From NCBI RefSeq assembly GCF_900104795.1, contig NZ_FNTG01000004.1, forward strand, positions 62,001-126,000: 64,000 bases of DNA, written 5' to 3'. The notes below the pieces were generated by a model. The model worked only from the letters and a program-made list of their open reading frames with translations, was not told where the DNA came from and did no database searches. Shown here piece after piece: positions 43,129 through 51,920 of the stretch (the first letter of the stretch is position 1; each line of letters opens with the position of its first letter). Both the position numbers and the translations under genes were made by a program. Origin of the DNA: Burkholderia sp. WP9 (GTDB lineage Bacteria > Pseudomonadota > Gammaproteobacteria > Burkholderiales > Burkholderiaceae).

Positions 43129-45704
43129 TGCAGAGCAGACCCGCCGTCTCCAGCGAAATTCTCGGCGCGATCGGCGCCGTGGAAGACTGGATTCCGAAGT
43201 ACGGCCATCCAGTCACGAAACACGTACAGCACCTTGAGGGCAACCGGTTCATGGTGACGCTGGCCATGCGTGGCGTGCCGTTTGAAGTGCATGAGAACGT
43301 CGTGATGGAGCGCATGTTCGATCGCGACACGGAAGCGTACAGCAAGCTTGGTCGCGACCTGGGTGGCCGCCTTGGCTATCACGCAACGTTCACGCGCCGT
43401 CGTGTGAGTTTTGATCGCGTGTACCGGTTCAGACAACGCTTCATGCAGTGGTTCGTGGGGGAGTATGTCGGACGGCGTTTCGGCGCCGAAAAATTCTTCG
43501 AGAACGGCTACTACCTGTCGCTGATCCTGAAATACGAGGACTTTGACGACGGACTGAAAGAAATCGGATCACTGGCGCAACAGGTGCTGCTGCAGTTCGC
43601 CGGGTATGAAGCCGGATTGCTTGAAGTGTACGAACGCCAGCACATGAACGGCACCAAGATGCTGTTCTCGCCTTTGTATGGGCTCGTCAGTTATCTCGTC
43701 AATGGGAGGACCGGCGATCTGCCGGTCGCGGCGGAACCCGGAACCGATGTGATCCCGTCGAGCCATCTGCATTTTGGGTACAACACGCTTGAAATCGCGG
43801 GGAGCGACGTGCCGGCGTACCGGCGTGTTGCCACCTGCCTTGACCTTCGCAGCTGCCCGGAAAAGCCGGGCTGGGGCCAGCTCGACCCGTTGATCACGTT
43901 GAACATGGAATTCACGATTACGCATACGTTCAACTGTATGACGGGCTTCGAATCAAACCGGACCATCGATTCGGCAATCAACAAGCTGGAGTCGGCTGGT
44001 GACAAGGCGAAGCATCAGATCAGGGAACTGCGCGACGCGCAGGGTTACGTGAACACGGGCGAACTGTCGTTCGGTGAGTATCACGGCGCGGCGGTTATCT
44101 ATGGCGAAACAGCGAAAGAGGCGCTTGAAAACGCGGACAGGTTTGCGTCCCGCTCACGCAACGAGTGTGGGGTTGAATGGTCGCCCGCGACGGGGTCTGC
44201 TCCGTTCACGTACTTCTCACAGGTCCCGGGGGCGCGAGTCAAACCACGGCCGAAGGTGCAGTCCTCGCGCAATTTCGCAGCGATGTACACGTGCCATGAC
44301 TATTCGTCAGGCAAGGCGGAAGGTAACCCGATCGGCGACGGGTCAGCCGTGATCCCGTTTCGCTCGGATTCGGGCGTCTACAACTACAGTTCGCACGCGA
44401 GCCGGCTGGGGGACATCAATGTTTCGGAGAAGGTTGCCGGCCATTTTGAAGGGAAGGGTACGACGGGCAGCGGCAAGTCGACGGTCATCGTAGCGGTGAC
44501 AGGCATGCTGTCCCGTTTCGATCCGATGTTGTACGTACTGGATAAGGGCCGGGGCTGGGAAGTGTTCATCCGGGTGATGGGCGGCGCCTATGTCTATCTG
44601 GAGAAAGGCAAGCCGACCGGATGGGCGCCGTTCGAGCTCGCCGATACGCCAGACAATCGCGAATTCCTGTATGGGCTCGTCGAACTTTGCGGCCGGAAGA
44701 ACGGTGTCGACCATCAGGGTAAGCCAATCAGGATCGACCTGACGGCCGGCGAGAAGATTCAGTGCCGCAACGCCGTCGATGCGGTAATGGGAGTCGATGA
44801 CGTACGGCTGCGCCGCTTCAGCCTGCTACTGGACAGCATTCCGGACGAGGGTGACGACAGCCTCCGCACCCGTCTGTCGCTCTGGTGCAAGTCGGAGGGT
44901 GGCCGGTTCTGGTGGGTGTTCGATAACCCGCCCAATCTCTCCCTGAACATGAGCGGGCAACGCTGGATCGGTTTCGATGTTGAAGCATTTCTTGTCGAAA
45001 ACTACGAGCCGTCGGAGCCCGCATTTGCTTACCTGTTCCATCTCAAGAAACTGATGCGTCGCGAGGGCACCCTGATGCAGACGGTGATCGAGGAGTACTG
45101 GTTGCCGCTGCGCTTTCGCACGATCCGCGAGCAGATCGAGGAAACCCTTGCCAGCGGGCGGAAAGAGGGGGAGTTCATGGGACTCATCACGCAACAGCCG
45201 GAGCAGGCGCAGCGTGCAGCGGACCTGTTTCCCGCGCTGCGCAGTCTGGTCGCGACGAAGATCTGGCTCGCCGACCCGGCGGCTGAAGAAGAAGCGTATC
45301 TGCGCGACGGCATGACGCGCAAGGAGTTCCGGGAGTTCAAAAAGCTCACGCCACAGTCACGCCGTTTCCTGATCAAGCAGGGTAACCAGTCGGCATTCGC
45401 CAGTTTCGACCTGAACGGGCTTGAGGACGCGATTGCGGTGTTCTCTGGGGACCGCGAGAACGTGCTGATCTGCGACGCGGTGCGCGCTGAGCTGGGCGAC
45501 GATCCGGACGTCTGGTTGCCCGTCTATCTGGAGCGGGTGTTCGAACGTAAGCTGCGCACACGGCTCGCGGCGAAGCACGGCGCCGATGAGCGCCTGTGGT
45601 CCGCCGAGCTGCAGCGCGGCCTCGAGCGCAAGCGCGCCGAGCTCGCCGGCATCTACCCGGCTGCGCGGTTCATCGAAGCCGACGCCGAACCACTGACTGT
45701 CTGA
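43128..45704 (+). CDS. virB4: VirB4-like T4SS ATPase
   Basis: An 858-aa cytosolic/inner-membrane ATPase that powers pilus assembly. Walker A is GTTGSGKSTV near residue 445; the following DKGRGWEVFIRVMGGAYV matches the VirB4 family. The Walker B-like segment reads TVIEEYWLPL near 654, with Glu where Asp is usual; the downstream GLITQQPEQA motif is present. Length normal. ATG 43128 overlaps the virB3 stop. Confidence 0.92.
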   Translation: MQSRPAVSSEILGAIGAVEDWIPKYGHPVTKHVQHLEGNRFMVTLAMRGVPFEVHENVVMERMFDRDTEAYSKLGRDLGGRLGYHATFTRRRVSFDRVYRFRQRFMQWFVGEYVGRRFGAEKFFENGYYLSLILKYEDFDDGLKEIGSLAQQVLLQFAGYEAGLLEVYERQHMNGTKMLFSPLYGLVSYLVNGRTGDLPVAAEPGTDVIPSSHLHFGYNTLEIAGSDVPAYRRVATCLDLRSCPEKPGWGQLDPLITLNMEFTITHTFNCMTGFESNRTIDSAINKLESAGDKAKHQIRELRDAQGYVNTGELSFGEYHGAAVIYGETAKEALENADRFASRSRNECGVEWSPATGSAPFTYFSQVPGARVKPRPKVQSSRNFAAMYTCHDYSSGKAEGNPIGDGSAVIPFRSDSGVYNYSSHASRLGDINVSEKVAGHFEGKGTTGSGKSTVIVAVTGMLSRFDPMLYVLDKGRGWEVFIRVMGGAYVYLEKGKPTGWAPFELADTPDNREFLYGLVELCGRKNGVDHQGKPIRIDLTAGEKIQCRNAVDAVMGVDDVRLRRFSLLLDSIPDEGDDSLRTRLSLWCKSEGGRFWWVFDNPPNLSLNMSGQRWIGFDVEAFLVENYEPSEPAFAYLFHLKKLMRREGTLMQTVIEEYWLPLRFRTIREQIEETLASGRKEGEFMGLITQQPEQAQRAADLFPALRSLVATKIWLADPAAEEEAYLRDGMTRKEFREFKKLTPQSRRFLIKQGNQSAFASFDLNGLEDAIAVFSGDRENVLICDAVRAELGDDPDVWLPVYLERVFERKLRTRLAAKHGADERLWSAELQRGLERKRAELAGIYPAARFIEADAEPLTV

Positions 45705-45727
45705 CCGTAACGCAATGGAGGAATGAA

Positions 45728-46405
45728 ATGAACCTCAACGATGTCAGGCCGACCGTGCGGCTGTTCCAGGCAGGCCGTGTGGCTGCCGCTACGCTCGCGC
45801 TGTGCGCTGCGGGCGCCGTTCACGGGCAGGGCGTCCCGACGATTTCGCCGGCCGAGCTTGCGCAGCAGATGGTGCAGGTCCAGCAGCTGTTTCAGCAGAT
45901 TCAGAACCAGGAGGCCCAGTATCAGGCGCTCACCGGCAACAGCAGTTTCGGGACCATCATGAACGATGCGTCGCTGCGTAACTATCTTCCCGAACAGTGG
46001 CAGAACATTTACGACCAGGCGAAGAGCGGCGGTCTCTCGGGTATCAGCTCGTCGATGCGCTCGATCGAACAGCAGGAGGGCATGACGGACGCCACGACGG
46101 CTGGGCAGCAGCGCTACTACGACGCGCTTGCGACCAACAAGGCGATGAACCAGCAGGCGTACAGCGCGACGATGGCGCGCCTGAACAACATTCAGGCGCT
46201 GATGCAGCAGTCCAACGTGACGCAGGATCCCGCGCAGAAGGCTGATCTGCAGAACCGGATGTCGGCGGAAGAGGCGATGGTCACGAATGACCAGACGCGG
46301 CTGCAGCTCTCCGCACAGCTGCAGCAGGCTGAGCTCAAGCTCGTTGAAGAGCAGCGCGATCGTGAATTCAAAAATCAATTCCTCGGAGGTTCAAGTGGCC
46401 AATAA
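45728..46405 (+). CDS. virB5: VirB5-like minor pilin
   Basis: A 225-aa secreted protein with a signal peptide (cleavage near AVHGQG, residue 35) and long Gln-rich helices (LAQQMVQVQQLFQQIQNQEA; EAMVTNDQTRLQLSAQLQQA) typical of VirB5, the pilus-tip protein. ATG 45728 follows GGAGGAATGAA. It overlaps the next small gene by 11 bases. Confidence 0.87.
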   Translation: MNLNDVRPTVRLFQAGRVAAATLALCAAGAVHGQGVPTISPAELAQQMVQVQQLFQQIQNQEAQYQALTGNSSFGTIMNDASLRNYLPEQWQNIYDQAKSGGLSGISSSMRSIEQQEGMTDATTAGQQRYYDALATNKAMNQQAYSATMARLNNIQALMQQSNVTQDPAQKADLQNRMSAEEAMVTNDQTRLQLSAQLQQAELKLVEEQRDREFKNQFLGGSSGQ

Positions 46406-46640
46406 AGCCTTGCTTGGCGCAATTATCAGTTTGCTGGTCGTAATCGCGGGATACCTTGGATATCTGGCGTGGGACCGTCATCAGCACAACGTTCAGGAAG
46501 AGATTGAACATAGGCAGGAGCTGGAATTCAAGGCGCACCTGCTCGGCACGACGCCCGAACAATTGGAGAAGGAGGAAACACCTGAGCAGCGTCAGCGGGA
46601 CAAGGATGCTGACGAGGTAGTGAAGAAAGCGATGCAATAA
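46395..46640 (+). CDS. Small T4SS-associated membrane protein
   Basis: An 81-aa product with one N-terminal transmembrane helix (LLGAIISLLVVIAGYLGYLA) and a highly charged helical tail (HRQELEFKAHLL, ETPEQRQRDKDADEVVKKAM). GTG start preceded by CTCGGAGG. It sits between virB5 and virB6, where other conjugation systems often carry entry-exclusion (Eex) or accessory proteins, but it lacks a lipobox and the Eex role is not shown. Confidence 0.65.
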   Translation: MANKALLGAIISLLVVIAGYLGYLAWDRHQHNVQEEIEHRQELEFKAHLLGTTPEQLEKEETPEQRQRDKDADEVVKKAMQ

Positions 46641-46658
46641 CTGTCTTCGGAGCGTCTT

Positions 46659-47573
46659 ATGTCATACACACCGATCACAACGACCATCTTTTCGGATATG
46701 ACGGCCGATTTTGATGCGAACGTCATTTCGACCATCAGTTCGGGTTCAGAGCGCATCATCGGACTGATCTCACCGCTGATTGCAGCTTGTTTCAGCATCT
46801 ATGTGCTGCTGATCCTGTGGACGTACTGGCAGGGGCGAAACGATGAGCCTGTTAACGATTTTCTGATGCGCATGGCGACCTGCGCATTCATCCTGACGTG
46901 CGGGATCAACATCCAGTTCTACACCACGTACATCGTGCCGTCCCTGAACGGTTTGGGCGAGCAGCTGGCCGGAGCGATAACCGGGCAGACGAACCCGATT
47001 TCCGGGCTGGATAACCTGCTGAGCGCGTACATCAATGCGTGTGGACAGATCTACGACAACGCGCATAACTTTCAGATCATCGGTGCCGTGTGGGTCATCA
47101 CGGTGATGATCATCTTTGCGACGCCGTTCATGGGGTTGGCCGTTGCCTACATCATCCTCGCGAAGTTTGCGCTGGGTCTTTTGCTTGCGCTTGGACCCCT
47201 GTTCATTTCGATGGCGCTGTTTCCTCCAGTCCGTCAGTTCTTCTGGAACTGGGCGGGCCAGTGCCTTAACTACGCTCTGCTCGTGGCGCTTTTCGCAGGC
47301 GCCGGAGCTATCGAGGTGAATTTTGCGCAGAAGATCGCGCCTTCCGGATCGGCTTTCCCATCGATGAAGCAGGTGGTCGAAATCGATGTGATGGGTGTGG
47401 TGTTCTTCATTGTCGCGCTCAACCTGCCGGGTCTCGCATCGGCGCTGGCGAGCGGCGTGGGCATTTCCACGATGACCGGCAAGCTCGGCGGGGTCGGTAA
47501 AGCGATCGCGGCCGCGTCGAAGTTAGGTGGCTCGGGAAAGCAGACCACAGGCGGGTCGGTGTCGAAAGCGTAA
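46659..47573 (+). CDS. virB6: VirB6/TrbL-like channel protein
   Basis: A 304-aa polytopic inner-membrane protein with about six helices, including LIAACFSIYVLLILWTYWQG near residue 41, IGAVWVITVMIIFATPFMGL near 141 and FALGLLLALGPLFISMALFP near 170, the conserved VirB6 core. Forms part of the inner-membrane translocation channel. The C-terminus is Gly/Ser/Lys-rich. Confidence 0.87.
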   Translation: MSYTPITTTIFSDMTADFDANVISTISSGSERIIGLISPLIAACFSIYVLLILWTYWQGRNDEPVNDFLMRMATCAFILTCGINIQFYTTYIVPSLNGLGEQLAGAITGQTNPISGLDNLLSAYINACGQIYDNAHNFQIIGAVWVITVMIIFATPFMGLAVAYIILAKFALGLLLALGPLFISMALFPPVRQFFWNWAGQCLNYALLVALFAGAGAIEVNFAQKIAPSGSAFPSMKQVVEIDVMGVVFFIVALNLPGLASALASGVGISTMTGKLGGVGKAIAAASKLGGSGKQTTGGSVSKA

Positions 47574-47582
47574 GGAGGGCAT

Positions 47583-47708
47583 ATGCCAGATTTTTTTGCG
47601 AAGCTGATCCGCTGGTGGTTGCTAGCGGTCTGCTGGATCACGTTTGCCGGCTTGGCGCTGGCATTGCTGAATAGCATTGGTATATCGATTTATCACCATC
47701 TGCGTTAA
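47583..47708 (+). CDS. Tiny membrane protein in the T4SS operon
   Basis: 41 aa, MPDFFAKLIRWWLLAVCWIT then one continuous hydrophobic helix. AAGGAGGGCAT just before the ATG is a strong ribosome site, so it is probably translated. No family known. Confidence 0.55.
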   Translation: MPDFFAKLIRWWLLAVCWITFAGLALALLNSIGISIYHHLR

Positions 47709-47733
47709 ACGCGCGCTTCGCAGGAGATCACGA

Positions 47734-48060
47734 ATGAAGGCGCAACTTCGGATTGAAAAGGCAGCGACTGCTTCGAAGCAGGTAGTGCGCGGAGCTTCGC
47801 GGCTAAAAGGCGGCCTGACACTGCTGGGGTTCAGGGCGTTTGTCGTTTGGTTTGGGATCAGTTCGTTGCAGGCGTACGGAGCGCGACTCGGACACGCACG
47901 TTCACTGGCGTCTGTGGTCGCGAGCCTGATCATGGTCGCCGTTGCGTCCATCCTGCTTGTGCAGGGCGCGCAGATTGCCGTTTATATCGCCCGTCGCAGC
48001 TGGCCTTCGATGTTCCGCCGGGCGTTCCCGAGCGATACAACCCAAGGCAAGCAATCATGA
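47734..48060 (+). CDS. Hypothetical T4SS-operon membrane protein
   Basis: A 108-aa product with a basic N-terminus and a hydrophobic segment (SLASVVASLIMVAVASILLV), possibly preceded by a second weak one (GLTLLGFRAFVVWFGISSLQ). CAGGAG lies before the ATG. The stop overlaps the virB7-like start (ATGA), showing coupling. Not recognised outside such clusters. Confidence 0.6.
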   Translation: MKAQLRIEKAATASKQVVRGASRLKGGLTLLGFRAFVVWFGISSLQAYGARLGHARSLASVVASLIMVAVASILLVQGAQIAVYIARRSWPSMFRRAFPSDTTQGKQS

Positions 48061-48200
48061 AAAGCACATTGGCACTCGCACTGCTTGCTCTCGTGTTGCA
48101 AGCCTGCAGTTCACCGCCGAAGCCACCCGAGCCAACGGGTCAGTGGGTACCCGTCAATCAACCGTTGGCACAGCAGTCGGGCCATGCGGAACCGAAGTGA
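48057..48200 (+). CDS. virB7: VirB7-like lipoprotein
   Basis: A 47-aa lipoprotein with signal peptide and lipobox LVLQAC (Cys near residue 17), then a Pro-rich mature part (SSPPKPPEPTGQWVPVNQPL), as in VirB7/TrwH. It stabilises VirB9 in the outer-membrane core complex. Located directly before virB8. Confidence 0.8.
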   Translation: MKSTLALALLALVLQACSSPPKPPEPTGQWVPVNQPLAQQSGHAEPK

Positions 48201-48208
48201 GGAACAGG

Positions 48209-49051
48209 ATGGCATCGACTATCAGGCAATGGTTTGCGTCGGCAACGCCCGCGCGCAAGCGTAAGGGAAGCCCGGCCGGGTCGACCACGTCAGCAGACGC
48301 GTCGGTGAGCGGTGCTGAGTCGGGCGAGCGCGATGCGGTTAGCTGGTACCTGAAACAGGCACAGGCCTTCGAAAAGTCGAAGGTCCAATCAGCGGAAGAG
48401 AAGGCCCGTATCGCCGACCGGCGGTCGGTGCTTTTGGGTATGGTCGCTCTCGCCGCTGTTTCTGGCATGGGGATTTTAGGACTCCTGAAACGGCCAAACC
48501 CGCCCGCCGTGCTGCGTGTGGACGCGTCGACCGGTAAGGTCGACGTGCTGCCGACAACCGCGAACGGACACGTTACGTTTTCGGAGAAGACCGATCGTGC
48601 GGATCTGCACCGTTACGTCGAGTTGCGCGAGAACTACGACTGGGAGACGATTTCCGATACGCACGCCGCAGTGATGTTCATGAGCGCCGACCACGAGAAG
48701 GAAGCCTATGACGGGCTCGTGCGCGGCCCGGTGGGGCCGCTCAAGCTGCTGAAGGATCAGGCACGGGTGATTGCACGCGTCGGCTCGATCACTTTCGTGG
48801 GTTCCACCGCGCAGGTGTTTTTCTCGCGTCAGCTGGTCCCACTGAATCCCGCAGCGAAACGCCCGGATCCGACGTACTGGATTGCGACGGTCGCCTTCGA
48901 GCGTGTGAACGTTCCGGAAAAGCAGGATCAGCAGGATCTCAACGCTGACGGTTTTCGCTGCACGAGCTACGAGGTCACGCGCGACTGGACGCGCGCGCCC
49001 GCCGATGCTGCGCCGGCATCTGCCCCTGAGGCAGCCGGAGGTGGCGCATGA
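48209..49051 (+). CDS. virB8: VirB8-like assembly protein
   Basis: A 280-aa bitopic protein. One transmembrane helix (SVLLGMVALAAVSGMGILGL near residue 73) leads to a periplasmic NTF2-like domain with the family segment YVELRENYDWETISDTHAAV near 132. It nucleates the inner-membrane complex. The first 70 residues are cytosolic and polar. The stop overlaps the virB9 start (ATGA). Confidence 0.88.
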   Translation: MASTIRQWFASATPARKRKGSPAGSTTSADASVSGAESGERDAVSWYLKQAQAFEKSKVQSAEEKARIADRRSVLLGMVALAAVSGMGILGLLKRPNPPAVLRVDASTGKVDVLPTTANGHVTFSEKTDRADLHRYVELRENYDWETISDTHAAVMFMSADHEKEAYDGLVRGPVGPLKLLKDQARVIARVGSITFVGSTAQVFFSRQLVPLNPAAKRPDPTYWIATVAFERVNVPEKQDQQDLNADGFRCTSYEVTRDWTRAPADAAPASAPEAAGGGA

Positions 49052-49971
49052 AGGGACGAACGGTCCGGATGTCAGCGAGCTCGGCGGCGGTCGCACTGGG
49101 TTTCGCGTTGGCGCCGATCCACGCGCGAGCCCTCGAAACGCCGCACAGCTGCGGCTCGGACCCGCATATCCAGTGTGCGACCTACGATCCGGACCAGGCG
49201 TATCGCGTGGCGACCATGCCGGGGCGTGTGGTGATGATCCAGTTCGAGCCAGGTGAACACATCATTAACAGCGGCGAGGGCATTGGAGACGCCAGGGCCT
49301 GGCACGTCGCCATCAACGACAGCGGCGCGATGCTGAAACCGGGTGCGCCGCAGCCAGAAACCAATCTTGTGCTCGTCACCAACCGGCGCACCTATTCGTT
49401 GTCGCTGGTCGACGTGTCAGTCTCGCAGCCGGCGACATGGATGTTGCGTTTCGATTATCCGGACACGCGTGCCAAAGCGGCGAGCGCGCAGCAGCGCCGG
49501 CAGGCAACGGTGAGCGCGGCGCTGGGTAGTCAGCAGACCAGTCAGCAGGGCAACGGGCCAGCGGTTCCCGCCTCGATCGCGAACAGCGCGGGTGTTGCGA
49601 AAGCGGATCCTGTGACGTCGGTTCCCGCCGCCAATATCCAATACATGATGCGCGGCGATCGTGCACTCGCGCCGACCGCCCTTTGGGACGACGGCCGCTT
49701 TACGTACTTCAAGTATGCGACCGCGCGTGACCTGCCAACGATTTTCACGAAACTGCCCGACGGCGGTGAGGCGACGGCGAACTTCCATATGGAGGGCGAC
49801 ACGGTTGTCGTGCACGAAGTCTCGAAGTCGTTTGTTATCCGCTACGGCCAGGCGGTGCTGGGTATCCGCAATGACGGCTATTCGCCCGATGGCCATTACA
49901 ACCGTTCGGGCTCATCGGTGCCAGGCAGGGCGCGCATCGAGCGCGACCATCCCGATGTGTCGACGAACTGA
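49048..49971 (+). CDS. virB9: VirB9-like outer-membrane core protein
   Basis: A 307-aa periplasmic protein with a signal peptide (to about residue 29, ARALE) and the two VirB9/TrwF domains: an N-terminal beta domain (VVMIQFEPGEHIINSGEGIG, WHVAINDSGAMLKPGAPQPE) and a C-terminal one (PTALWDDGRFTYFKYATARD, VVVHEVSKSFVIRYGQAVLG). A linker rich in Ala/Gln joins them. Part of the core complex with VirB7 and VirB10. Confidence 0.9.
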   Translation: MKGRTVRMSASSAAVALGFALAPIHARALETPHSCGSDPHIQCATYDPDQAYRVATMPGRVVMIQFEPGEHIINSGEGIGDARAWHVAINDSGAMLKPGAPQPETNLVLVTNRRTYSLSLVDVSVSQPATWMLRFDYPDTRAKAASAQQRRQATVSAALGSQQTSQQGNGPAVPASIANSAGVAKADPVTSVPAANIQYMMRGDRALAPTALWDDGRFTYFKYATARDLPTIFTKLPDGGEATANFHMEGDTVVVHEVSKSFVIRYGQAVLGIRNDGYSPDGHYNRSGSSVPGRARIERDHPDVSTN

Positions 49972-49989
49972 TCGGGGAGCGGACACGGC

Positions 49990-51342
49990 ATGACTGAACG
50001 GAACGATATCGAACATGCAGCGCCGACCGACGTCGGACCGCAGCCTTCGCTCGACCTGCCGGGGCGCCGGAAGACACGCGTGGGCAAGCTACGTCTGGTG
50101 CTGGTCGCGCTCGCTGTTATTGCGCTGGGTGCATCGGGCGTCACGATCTATCTGCAACGCCTGTTCCAGCAGCATCAGGATGCGAAGGAGGCGGCGCTGA
50201 ACAAGCCGAAGGACAGCGGCGTAAATGATGCCAGTGGGGATCTGGAAACGCAGAAGGATCGGATCAGACGTGCGGAAGCCGAGCAGGCCCGGGCAGCGTC
50301 GGCGGCTGCGGCCGCAGCTGCGGCAAATTCCCGCCTTCCAGCACCGGCCGGCGCGGCATCGCAGGCGAACGGACAGGCGGTGGCCGTGAGTAATCGGCCG
50401 CGGCCGCTCACGCCGGCCGAGCGCCGCCTGCAGGGCAGCGTACTCGTTTCGAATGGTGACAACGACGGGAACAACAATTCTGGCCAGAGCGACGATGGCC
50501 CCGTTGCAGCGAATGAAACCCCAGGTGACAGCGGCGGCAACACTGGAACCGGCGGCCGGGTCGCCGGCGGTCTGGCCGGGATGGCTAAGTCGATGGGCCT
50601 GTCAGCGCTGCGCGGCGGCAATGCAGGCGGCACGTCCGGCTCACCTGGCAAGACGGACCCGGGCGACGGCAAGGGTTCGTCGATTGATCAGTCCTTGCAG
50701 CCATCGAAGCTGCAGCCGATGCAGGCCTCGTTCCGGCCGAACCGGCATTACCTGCTCAGTCGCAACACGATGATCCGATGTGGACAGGCGACGGCGATCC
50801 GTACCGACCGGCCGGGCCTGATCGGATGCCCGATCGCGCAGGACGTGTGGTCCGATGACGGCACGACGCTGCTCGTTCGCAAGGGCGCGATGGCGAAGGG
50901 CGAGCAGCGCGATGCGGTTATGCAGGGTCAGGGCGTGATCGGCGCAATCTGGGATGAGATCGATGACGGCGACGTGCACATTCCGCTGAACTCGCCCGCT
51001 ACCGATCCGCTTGGCGCCGCCGGGATTCCGGCTTACGTCGACGAGCATTTCTGGCAGCGCTTCAAGGGTGCGCTGATGGTGAGTCTCATCGGCGACTTCG
51101 GACAGGCTCTGGCGAACAAGGCGACTGGCTCGGGCCAGACGATCACGTTCTCCAACAGTTCGAACGCCACGCAGGACGTGGCAGCAGAGACGCTGCGTAA
51201 CACCATCAATATCCCGCCGACGGCGTATTCGAACCAGGGATCGGTAATCAATATCTTTGTGGCGCGCGACATTGACCTGAGCCGCGTGTACGAGAACGTC
51301 GACGCGCAGGGCAACGCGATTGGCCAGAACGGACAGCAATGA
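49990..51342 (+). CDS. virB10: VirB10-like scaffold protein
   Basis: A 450-aa protein that bridges both membranes. Cytosolic N-terminus, one transmembrane helix (LRLVLVALAVIALGASGVTI near residue 34), a long Ala/Gly/Ser-rich periplasmic linker (about 85-240), then the conserved C-terminal barrel/antenna domain (RNTMIRCGQATAIRTDRPGL, FWQRFKGALMVSLIGDFGQA, IPPTAYSNQGSVINIFVARD). Full length and intact. Confidence 0.92.
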   Translation: MTERNDIEHAAPTDVGPQPSLDLPGRRKTRVGKLRLVLVALAVIALGASGVTIYLQRLFQQHQDAKEAALNKPKDSGVNDASGDLETQKDRIRRAEAEQARAASAAAAAAAANSRLPAPAGAASQANGQAVAVSNRPRPLTPAERRLQGSVLVSNGDNDGNNNSGQSDDGPVAANETPGDSGGNTGTGGRVAGGLAGMAKSMGLSALRGGNAGGTSGSPGKTDPGDGKGSSIDQSLQPSKLQPMQASFRPNRHYLLSRNTMIRCGQATAIRTDRPGLIGCPIAQDVWSDDGTTLLVRKGAMAKGEQRDAVMQGQGVIGAIWDEIDDGDVHIPLNSPATDPLGAAGIPAYVDEHFWQRFKGALMVSLIGDFGQALANKATGSGQTITFSNSSNATQDVAAETLRNTINIPPTAYSNQGSVINIFVARDIDLSRVYENVDAQGNAIGQNGQQ

Positions 51343-51353
51343 GGAACGGACCC

Positions 51354-51866
51354 ATGAACCTGAAGATCACCTGCCCGGACGATTTCCCGCTGCATGGGCT
51401 CGATCGCGACATGTTCGGGACAAAGCTGCGCGACGCTCTGCGTGTCTGTTTCTATGGCAACACGGTCCGGCAGCTGGCCGGACGGGTCGATGCACGGCGC
51501 GCACGTGTGGTTCCAGATGCCTTGCCACTGCGTCAGATCGCCGATGAGCCAGTCAACCATGCGGCCGGTCACGCAATGAAGACGCACGCAACTAACCGTC
51601 AGCCCGACGACACCCCACCGATTTACGCTCGCCAGCCGGCGCACACATCGCGCATCTGGCTTGCAGCGGGACGATGCGCGGCTGCGGCGATCGGTGGTGC
51701 GGCCTGGAAATTGACCTGGCCGGCCGTGCCCCTGAATGCAACGGTTATTTCCACGTCGCCGGCGCAAATCCTCCGCGAGCTCGCCGGCAGCGTGCCGGAC
51801 GGTCGACGCCCGTATCGCGTATCAGTGCAGGTCGAGCCGCAGGATACGGGCACCACGCCTCGCTGA
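51354..51866 (+). CDS. Hypothetical T4SS-operon protein
   Basis: A 170-aa product between virB10 and virB11. It has a polar N-terminus (MNLKITCPDDFPLHGLDRDM) and one weakly hydrophobic segment near residue 103 (IWLAAGRCAAAAIGGAAWKL) that could span the membrane. No recognised domain. Confidence 0.55.
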   Translation: MNLKITCPDDFPLHGLDRDMFGTKLRDALRVCFYGNTVRQLAGRVDARRARVVPDALPLRQIADEPVNHAAGHAMKTHATNRQPDDTPPIYARQPAHTSRIWLAAGRCAAAAIGGAAWKLTWPAVPLNATVISTSPAQILRELAGSVPDGRRPYRVSVQVEPQDTGTTPR

Positions 51867-51920
51867 CCGTAGCCGGCAGGATGATGAGCGGATGTGACCC
51901 TTAACCACATAGGAGTACAA

